Assembly: GCF_024582835.1 (NCBI RefSeq)
Contig: NZ_CP102096.1
Coordinates: forward strand, 2,232,001-2,296,000
Length of the DNA: 64,000 nucleotides
DNA from: Vibrio japonicus
Lineage (GTDB): Bacteria > Pseudomonadota > Gammaproteobacteria > Enterobacterales > Vibrionaceae
Reading direction: 5' to 3'
In this document: positions 58,370 to 64,000 of the stretch, piece after piece
Position numbering within the stretch: the first letter of the stretch is position 1
How the letters are laid out: the number at the start of each line of letters is the position of its first letter
Made by a program: the position numbers and the translations under genes
The notes under the pieces: generated by a model
What the model was told of the DNA's origin: nothing
Seen by the model: the letters and a program-made list of their open reading frames with translations, nothing else
Databases searched by the model: none

Positions 58370-60052
58370 ATGCTTGCCAACATAAAAAAAACAGCACTAG
58401 CAACAGCCATTATTGCAACTGCAACTACTGGTTTTGCTTCAGTCGCGACCGCAGCTGAACGCAGCGAACTAACGGTTCACCCAAAAGAGTTCACAACATT
58501 TGTTCGTAACTTTAACCCGTTCTTAGGTGCAACTAACCTGCACACAACAACAGACTTCATCTACGAGCAACTAGTTATTTTCAACGAGATGCATGGTAAC
58601 ACTCCGGTATTCCGTCTTGCTGAAAATTTCAAGATGTCTGATGACCTAATGAGCGTGACTTTCGATATTCGTAAAGGCATAAAATGGTCTGATGGCCAAA
58701 CGTTCGATGCGAATGACGTGGTTTTCTCATTTAACCTAGTTAAGAACAAACCTGAACTTGACCAAAGTGGTATCAACTCTTGGATTTCAGGCGTTAAGAA
58801 AGTGAACGACTACCAAGTTAAGTTTACGCTAACAGAAGCGAACTCTAACGTTCCTTACGAAATTGCTAAGGTACCGGTAGTGCCAGAGCACATCTGGAAA
58901 GATGTGAAAGATCCAGCAACGTTTACTAACGAAAACCCTGTAGGTTCTGGTCCTTTCACAGAAATCGCCACCTTTACACCACAACTATACGTTCAGTGTG
59001 CAAACCCTAACTACTGGGATGCTGACAACCTAGACATCGACTGTCTACGTGTTCCTCAAATCGCAAACAACGACCAGTTCCTAGGTAAAGTTGTAAACAG
59101 CGAAATGGATTGGACTTCATCGTTCATTCCAGATATCGATCGTACATACGCAGCAGCAAGCCCTAACCACCAGTACTGGTATCCGCCATCAGGCACTCAA
59201 GCGTTCGTTGTTAACTACAAGAACACTGATCCTGCGAAGAATGAAGCTCTAAACAGCATCGACTTCCGCCGTGCATTCTCAATGGCACTAGATCGTCAAA
59301 CTATCATTGATATCGCTTTCTACGGTGGCGGTACAGTGAACGACTTCGCATCTGGCCTTGGCTACGCATTCGAAGCTTGGTCTGACGAAGAAACGCACAA
59401 GAAGTACAAAGGTTTTAACACTTACAACGTTGAAGGCGCAAAAGAACTGCTTAAGAAAGCAGGCTTCAAAGACGTGAACAAAGATGGCTTCGTTGACACT
59501 CCATCTGGCAAGTCTTTTGAACTACTGATTCAGTCGCCAAACGGTTGGACAGACTTTAACAACACAGTACAGCTAGCGGTTGAACAACTAGCAGAAGTCG
59601 GCATCAAAGCGAAAGCGCGTACGCCAGACTTCTCTGTTTACAACCAAGCAATGCTTGAGGGCTCCTACGACGTAGCATACACAAACTACTTCCACGGTGC
59701 GGATCCACATACTTACTGGAACAGCGGCTACAACTCAGCGCTACAATCTGGTGATGGTATGCCTCGCTTTGCAATGCACTTCTACAAGAACGAAAAAGTG
59801 GATTCACTTCTAAACAGCTTCTACAAGACTGCTGACAAGAATGAACAGCTAGAAATCGCTCACGGTATCCAGCAGATTCTTGCTTCTAACCAAGTAACGA
59901 TTCCTGTTATGTCTGGCGCTTACATGTACCAGTACAACACGACTCGCTTCACTGGTTGGTGGAACGAAGAGAATCCAAAAGGTCGTCCAAACATTTGGGC
60001 GGGTATCCCAGAGCGTCTACTACATGTACTGGATCTAAAACCAGTTAAGTAA
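58370..60052 (+). CDS. Periplasmic (GlcNAc)2/chitooligosaccharide-binding protein CBP
   Basis: Family 5 extracellular solute-binding protein (OppA type), 560 residues with a signal peptide cleaved near residue 28 (SVATA-AERS). It contains VFRLAENFKMSDDLMSVTFD and WSDGQTFDANDVVFSFNLV, typical of the family. Its gene position after chiS matches V. cholerae, where CBP binds (GlcNAc)2, delivers it to the ABC importer and controls ChiS activity. ATG 58370 has AAGGAA upstream. The repetition of hairpin elements around it suggests it is expressed more strongly than the permease genes. Confidence 0.92.
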   Translation: MLANIKKTALATAIIATATTGFASVATAAERSELTVHPKEFTTFVRNFNPFLGATNLHTTTDFIYEQLVIFNEMHGNTPVFRLAENFKMSDDLMSVTFDIRKGIKWSDGQTFDANDVVFSFNLVKNKPELDQSGINSWISGVKKVNDYQVKFTLTEANSNVPYEIAKVPVVPEHIWKDVKDPATFTNENPVGSGPFTEIATFTPQLYVQCANPNYWDADNLDIDCLRVPQIANNDQFLGKVVNSEMDWTSSFIPDIDRTYAAASPNHQYWYPPSGTQAFVVNYKNTDPAKNEALNSIDFRRAFSMALDRQTIIDIAFYGGGTVNDFASGLGYAFEAWSDEETHKKYKGFNTYNVEGAKELLKKAGFKDVNKDGFVDTPSGKSFELLIQSPNGWTDFNNTVQLAVEQLAEVGIKAKARTPDFSVYNQAMLEGSYDVAYTNYFHGADPHTYWNSGYNSALQSGDGMPRFAMHFYKNEKVDSLLNSFYKTADKNEQLEIAHGIQQILASNQVTIPVMSGAYMYQYNTTRFTGWWNEENPKGRPNIWAGIPERLLHVLDLKPVK

Positions 60053-60064
60053 TCGTTCTATCTT

Positions 60065-60089
60065 TGCGGCGTGCTCTTGGCTCGCCGCA
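60065..60089 (+). promoter_or_regulatory. Intercistronic hairpin between CBP and permease genes
   Basis: TGCGGCG / CGCCGCA stem with an 11-base loop and no T-run, 13 bp after the CBP stop. Such hairpins between a binding-protein gene and its permease genes commonly protect the upstream message from 3' decay. A smaller dyad TCGCT-AGG-AGCGA follows at 60163-60175. Confidence 0.5.
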
Positions 60090-60220
60090 TACTCCCAACG
60101 CTTTATCTATATAAATTTAAAGTATGGCGCCAGTCGTCAGGGGATTATTCGCTCTAAATTTTCGCTAGGAGCGACCTGAAACCAGAAACAGGGAAAATCT
60201 GGATAAGTAAGGTGTGAGTT

Positions 60221-61207
60221 ATGGGTTATTTTTTAAGACGTTTGTCGTTTTACTTTGTCGCGTTATTAGTTGCTGCGACGTTAAACTTCATTATTCCTCG
60301 TGCGATGCCGGGTGACCCGGTGACCATGATGTTTGCTAACGCTTCCGTTCAGGTAACACCGGAACGTATCGCTGCTATGAAAGAGCTACTTGGCTTTGTT
60401 GATGGTGGTTTATTCGTTCAATACATTGCCTACATGAAAAACATTCTTAGCTGGGAGCTAGGCATTTCAATTCAATTCTATCCCCTATCTGTAAACGAAC
60501 TACTGGGCGGCGCATTTGGCTGGTCTCTGTTCCTAGCAGGTAGCGCAGTTGTCCTATCTTTCTCTATAGGCTCTGTACTGGGTATCTTCGCAGCTTGGAA
60601 ACGCGGCAGTAAGTACGATGCTTTCATTACTCCTGGCATGCTGATTATTCAAGCGGTCCCTCAGGTTGTTATCGCAATGATGGCACTGTTCATATTTGCC
60701 ATCGGACTGAAGTGGTTCCCGACCAGCTATGCCTACACAGCAGGTACTATGCCGGATTGGACCAGCTGGGCATTCTACAAAGACGTGGCTTATCACGCCG
60801 TCCTACCTCTGTTCTGTGCATCGGTGATTCAAATTGGTGGCTTCTTGGTGAACATGCGTAACAACATGATCAACCTGCTAGCGGAAGACTACATCACCAT
60901 GGCGAAAGGTAAGGGTTTGAGCGAGAACCGCGTGGTATTTAACTACGCTGCCCGTAACGCCTTGCTTCCAAGTGTAACTGCCCTATCTATGTCTCTTGGT
61001 ATGGCAATCGGTGGTCAGCTGATAATCGAAATCATCTTTAACTACCCAGGCCTTGGAACGGTATTACTCAATGCGATTCATGCACGTGACTACCAAGTTC
61101 TACAAGGACAATTGATCATCATGACGTTATTCATGCTGTCTTTTAACCTTATTGCCGACATGCTGTACGTTATACTTGATCCTCGCCTTCGCAAGGGAGG
61201 GAAATAA
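60221..61207 (+). CDS. Chitobiose ABC transporter, permease 1 (DppB/OppB type)
   Basis: Inner-membrane permease of the peptide/nickel family, 328 residues, about six TMs. RRLSFYFVALLVAATLNFII is the typical start, PRAMPGDPV the family hallmark. The ATPase-contact (EAA) loop is visible around GKGLSENRVVFNYAARNALL. It is followed two bases after its stop by permease 2. In V. cholerae these genes import (GlcNAc)2. Confidence 0.92.
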   Translation: MGYFLRRLSFYFVALLVAATLNFIIPRAMPGDPVTMMFANASVQVTPERIAAMKELLGFVDGGLFVQYIAYMKNILSWELGISIQFYPLSVNELLGGAFGWSLFLAGSAVVLSFSIGSVLGIFAAWKRGSKYDAFITPGMLIIQAVPQVVIAMMALFIFAIGLKWFPTSYAYTAGTMPDWTSWAFYKDVAYHAVLPLFCASVIQIGGFLVNMRNNMINLLAEDYITMAKGKGLSENRVVFNYAARNALLPSVTALSMSLGMAIGGQLIIEIIFNYPGLGTVLLNAIHARDYQVLQGQLIIMTLFMLSFNLIADMLYVILDPRLRKGGK

Positions 61208-61209
61208 TT

Positions 61210-62238
61210 ATGAAAGACTTATTCAAACTGATTCTAGGTAACGCATACGCTCGCGTTGGTTTAGCGATTGTCTCCCTATTTATCTTTATCGCTATTGCAG
61301 CGCCGCTTATCACTAAACACGCACCAGATAAGCGCACGGGTAATCCGCACGAATACCCAGGAATTGTAGTAAAAGCAGCTCAAGCCAACCCAGACGGCTG
61401 GGTGGCAACAAACCTAGCGGACGATCGACGCACCATGCTGCTATCGAAAAAAGCAGATCATGTTTTAGGCACTAGCCGCATGGGCCGTGACATCTGGTCA
61501 CAGCTTGCCTACGGCGCGCGAATCTCTCTTGGTGTCGGCTTTGGCGCAGGTATCACCGTATGTTTCCTTGCTACCGTTATCGGTATCTCAGCGGGTTACT
61601 TTGGCGGCCGAGTGGACGATGCACTGACCGCAGCCATGAACATCATGCTGGTTATTCCACAATACCCACTGCTGTTTGTACTGGCAGCCTTTATTGGTGA
61701 GGCAGGGCCACTGACAATTGCCATCATCATTGGTTGTACCTCCTGGGCTTGGGGCGCAAGGGTTATCCGATCTCAAACTCTGGCGCTGCGTGAGAAAGAG
61801 TTTGTTAAAGCGGCAGAAGTGTTGGGTGAATCTTCACTACGCATCATCTTTGTCGAAATTCTGCCAAACCTTATCCCTATCGTAGGTGCGAGCTTCATTG
61901 GTTCGGTAATGTACGCGATTGGTATGGAATCTATCATCTCGTTCTTAGGTCTAGGTGACCCAGGCACGATCAGCTGGGGCATCATGCTGTACAACGTTCA
62001 AACCTCATCAGCAATGTTAGTTGGCGCTTGGTGGGAAGTACTGGCTCCTTGTATCGCCTTAACCATCCTAGTAACTGGTCTTGCACTACTTAACTTTGCC
62101 GTCGATGAAATTGCCAACCCTCAGCTACGTTCACACAAAGGTATGAAGCGCTGGAAAAAACTGGCGAAACAAGACAAAAAAGAACGTCAGCCAACAGAAC
62201 TAGCACCACAAAATGCACTTTGGAGCGGAGAAAAATAA
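61210..62238 (+). CDS. Chitobiose ABC transporter, permease 2 (DppC/OppC type)
   Basis: Second permease, 342 residues, with an N-terminal TM (YARVGLAIVSLFIFIAIAAP), a periplasmic loop and five further TMs. The EAA loop is KEFVKAAEVLGESSLRIIFV; GTSRMGRDIWSQLAYGARIS is typical of the OppC family. It ends two bases before the ATPase ATG at 62241, so the four ABC genes are one transcript. Confidence 0.92.
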   Translation: MKDLFKLILGNAYARVGLAIVSLFIFIAIAAPLITKHAPDKRTGNPHEYPGIVVKAAQANPDGWVATNLADDRRTMLLSKKADHVLGTSRMGRDIWSQLAYGARISLGVGFGAGITVCFLATVIGISAGYFGGRVDDALTAAMNIMLVIPQYPLLFVLAAFIGEAGPLTIAIIIGCTSWAWGARVIRSQTLALREKEFVKAAEVLGESSLRIIFVEILPNLIPIVGASFIGSVMYAIGMESIISFLGLGDPGTISWGIMLYNVQTSSAMLVGAWWEVLAPCIALTILVTGLALLNFAVDEIANPQLRSHKGMKRWKKLAKQDKKERQPTELAPQNALWSGEK

Positions 62239-62240
62239 TC

Positions 62241-63212
62241 ATGACTGAACCACTCATTTCTATCCGTAACCTCTGCGTTGACTACATTACCGATGCTGGC
62301 GATGTCCGCGCGTGTAACAACGTGAGCTTTGACATCGCACCTGGTGAAGTCTTTGGCCTAGCTGGTGAATCAGGCTGTGGTAAATCGACTGTCGCATTCT
62401 CTCTAATGCGTCTACATAAGCCGCCTGCATTCATCACTGGTGGTGAAGTCATCTTCAACGGTGAAGACATCATTCAGTACAGCGACGAACGTATGCAAGC
62501 GTTCCGTTGGAGTGAAATGTCAATGGTGTTTCAGAGTGCCATGAATGCTCTGAACCCAGTATTGACAATGGAAGATCAATTCTGTGACGTAATCATGCGT
62601 CACACGAATATGACTCGCGAGCAAGCACGTAAGCGTGCAGAAGGCCTATTGGAAATCGTCGATATCCACCCTAGCCGTCTGACCGATTACCCTCACCAGT
62701 TTTCAGGTGGCATGCGTCAGCGCTTGGTAATTGCTATCGCGCTCGCGCTGAATCCAAAGATGATCATCATGGATGAACCAACCACCGCACTAGACGTGGT
62801 GGTACAGCGAGAGATTCTGCAAAAGATCTACGCGCTGAAAGAAGAGTTTGGCTTCTCGATTCTGTTCATTACCCACGACATCTCTTTGATGGTCGAGTTT
62901 TCAGACCGCATTGGCATCATGTACTCCGGTGAGTTGATCGAAGTTGCGCCGTCAAAACAGATTCTGGAAAGTCCTTACCATCCTTATACCAAAGGACTAG
63001 GTAGCTCTTTCCCTCCATTAACAGGCCCGAAAACTAAGTTGACTGGTATTCCAGGTAACCCACTAAACTTGCTGGATATTCCTCAAGGTTGTCGCTTCCA
63101 AGCTCGCTGTGATCGCGTGCATGAAGCCTGTACCCGAGTTCCTACGCAACTAAAAAAAATAGAGCCAAATCGTTTCTCCAATTGTCACCTATACGGTGAT
63201 CCGATTGCATAG
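62241..63212 (+). CDS. Chitobiose ABC transporter, ATPase 1 (OppD/DppD type)
   Basis: Cytoplasmic ATPase, 323 residues: Walker A GESGCGKST, signature FSGGMRQR, Walker B MIIMDEPTTALD and switch His in ITHDISL. The C-terminal OppD extension has cysteines in GCRFQARCDRVHEAC plus one near the end, the pattern seen in DppD/OppD subunits that carry an iron-sulfur cluster. Start ATG 62241 (MTEPLISIRNLCVDY) follows GGAG; the reading seven codons longer lies within permease 2. Confidence 0.93.
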   Translation: MTEPLISIRNLCVDYITDAGDVRACNNVSFDIAPGEVFGLAGESGCGKSTVAFSLMRLHKPPAFITGGEVIFNGEDIIQYSDERMQAFRWSEMSMVFQSAMNALNPVLTMEDQFCDVIMRHTNMTREQARKRAEGLLEIVDIHPSRLTDYPHQFSGGMRQRLVIAIALALNPKMIIMDEPTTALDVVVQREILQKIYALKEEFGFSILFITHDISLMVEFSDRIGIMYSGELIEVAPSKQILESPYHPYTKGLGSSFPPLTGPKTKLTGIPGNPLNLLDIPQGCRFQARCDRVHEACTRVPTQLKKIEPNRFSNCHLYGDPIA

Positions 63213-63266
63213 AGCAAACTCTATCAATCTAGTGAGAAAAGAATAAGAAGTTTACTGGAGACAATT

Positions 63267-64000
63267 ATGAGCAAAGATTTTGGCCAACTACTGATTGAAG
63301 GGAAAAACCTTGTTAAGGATTTCCCGATCAACAGTAACGCCCTTAACCAACCAATGATGCGCGCGATTAACGACGTGTCATTCAAAATGTACAAAAGTCG
63401 CGGCCTGTCCGTGGTGGGTGAATCGGGTTCAGGCAAATCAACCACAGCGAAAATGATCGCGAAAATGTACGCACCGACCGACGGTATGATTGAGTACAAG
63501 GGTAGAGATATTCAAACCATCTCGTCTCGCCAAGACTTAATGTCATACCGTGAAGGTGTTCAGATGGTGTGGCAAGACCCGTTTGGTTCTTTAAATCCAA
63601 CGCATAACATCTTCCACCATATTGCTCGTCCACTACTGATTCATAAGAAAGTATCACCGGGCAACAAGAAAGAGTTAGAAGAACGCGTATATGACCTGCT
63701 AGAGCAAGTCGGCCTGATCCCACCGAAAGAGACTGCTCAGAAGTTTCCACATCAGTTATCCGGTGGTCAGCGTCAACGTGTCAACCTAGCGAGAAACATC
63801 GCAGTTGGTGCTGAGGTGGTATTGGCAGATGAGCCGACCTCAATGCTAGACGTCTCTATCCGAGCAGGTGTTCTCAACTTGATGGAAGAGATGAAGTTTG
63901 AGAAGAAGATGTCTCTACTTTACATCACTCACGACATTGCAACCGCACGTTACATTGCGGAAGACTTGGCCGTGATGTACGTCGGCCACATGGTGGAATG
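63267..64000 (+). CDS. Chitobiose ABC transporter, ATPase 2 (OppF/DppF type), 3' end cut off
   Basis: Second ATPase; 244 codons are present before the window ends. It starts MSKDFGQLLIEGKNLVKDFP with GGAG six bases upstream. Walker A is GESGSGKST, signature LSGGQRQRV, Walker B VVLADEPTSMLD and the switch region ITHDIATARY. In the V. cholerae locus further chitin-degradation genes follow. Confidence 0.92.
   Translation, partial: MSKDFGQLLIEGKNLVKDFPINSNALNQPMMRAINDVSFKMYKSRGLSVVGESGSGKSTTAKMIAKMYAPTDGMIEYKGRDIQTISSRQDLMSYREGVQMVWQDPFGSLNPTHNIFHHIARPLLIHKKVSPGNKKELEERVYDLLEQVGLIPPKETAQKFPHQLSGGQRQRVNLARNIAVGAEVVLADEPTSMLDVSIRAGVLNLMEEMKFEKKMSLLYITHDIATARYIAEDLAVMYVGHMVE

Noticed and set aside
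1..64000. CRISPR arrays, IS elements, prophage, rRNA or tRNA genes
   Set aside because: No regularly spaced repeats, transposase or integrase motifs, or tRNA/rRNA sequences were seen in any intergenic region.

Overview
The window is a gamma-proteobacterial chromosome segment that I assign to the genus Vibrio. The evidence is the gene content (HlyU, VpsR, OmpU, NptA, ChiS followed by the chitobiose ABC transporter) and protein sequences very close to Vibrio cholerae proteins as I remember them. In the ChiS homologue the phosphorylation residues fall at His469 and Asp772, the numbering known from V. cholerae. The species cannot be fixed by eye. Nearly all of the window is ordinary core genome; I see no prophage, integron, IS element, CRISPR array, rRNA or tRNA.

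Layout: (1) 1-6.4 kb, minus strand: murJ, ribF-ileS-lspA-fkpB, divergent from rpsT. (2) 7-11.2 kb: hlyU, nhaR, the Na/phosphate cotransporter nptA and a QEGLA-type (DUF1704) metallopeptidase. (3) 11.2-16.6 kb, minus strand: rppH-ptsP-TSUP permease-lgt-thyA. (4) A 0.6-kb gene-free region between rppH and mutH with four DnaA boxes, then mutH, a DUF6482 gene and tas. (5) 19.4-26 kb: a DUF1127 gene with a small ORF ahead of it, vpsR, lysS, prfB (programmed frameshift) and brnQ. (6) 26.3-33.4 kb: trmN6, srmB, a tandem ERIC-type repeat, prfC, a GGDEF-EAL protein, rimI and holD. (7) 33.5-39.4 kb: glmM, folP, ftsH, rlmE, yhbY and greA. (8) 40-52.9 kb: ompU, dacB, tyrS, an M23 endopeptidase, an RND pump with its adaptor, erpA, hemL, a 40-codon membrane ORF and perM. 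(9) 53-64 kb: rsmC, then the chitin system: chiS, the (GlcNAc)2-binding protein gene and four ABC genes, the last cut by the window end.

Functional themes: envelope and lipoprotein biogenesis (lspA, lgt, murJ, glmM, dacB, the M23 enzyme); translation (ileS, lysS, tyrS, prfB, prfC, rpsT, rimI, rlmE, yhbY, rsmC, trmN6, srmB); cofactors (ribF, folP, hemL, erpA); regulation of virulence and biofilm (hlyU, vpsR, a c-di-GMP enzyme); and chitin sensing coupled to chitobiose import. The most interesting non-coding signals are the DnaA-box cluster beside mutH (possible DARS2 counterpart), the structured leader and operator-like palindrome upstream of the chitobiose operon, a terminator-like hairpin in the greA leader, the tandem ERIC pair, and two small ORFs with convincing ribosome binding sites.
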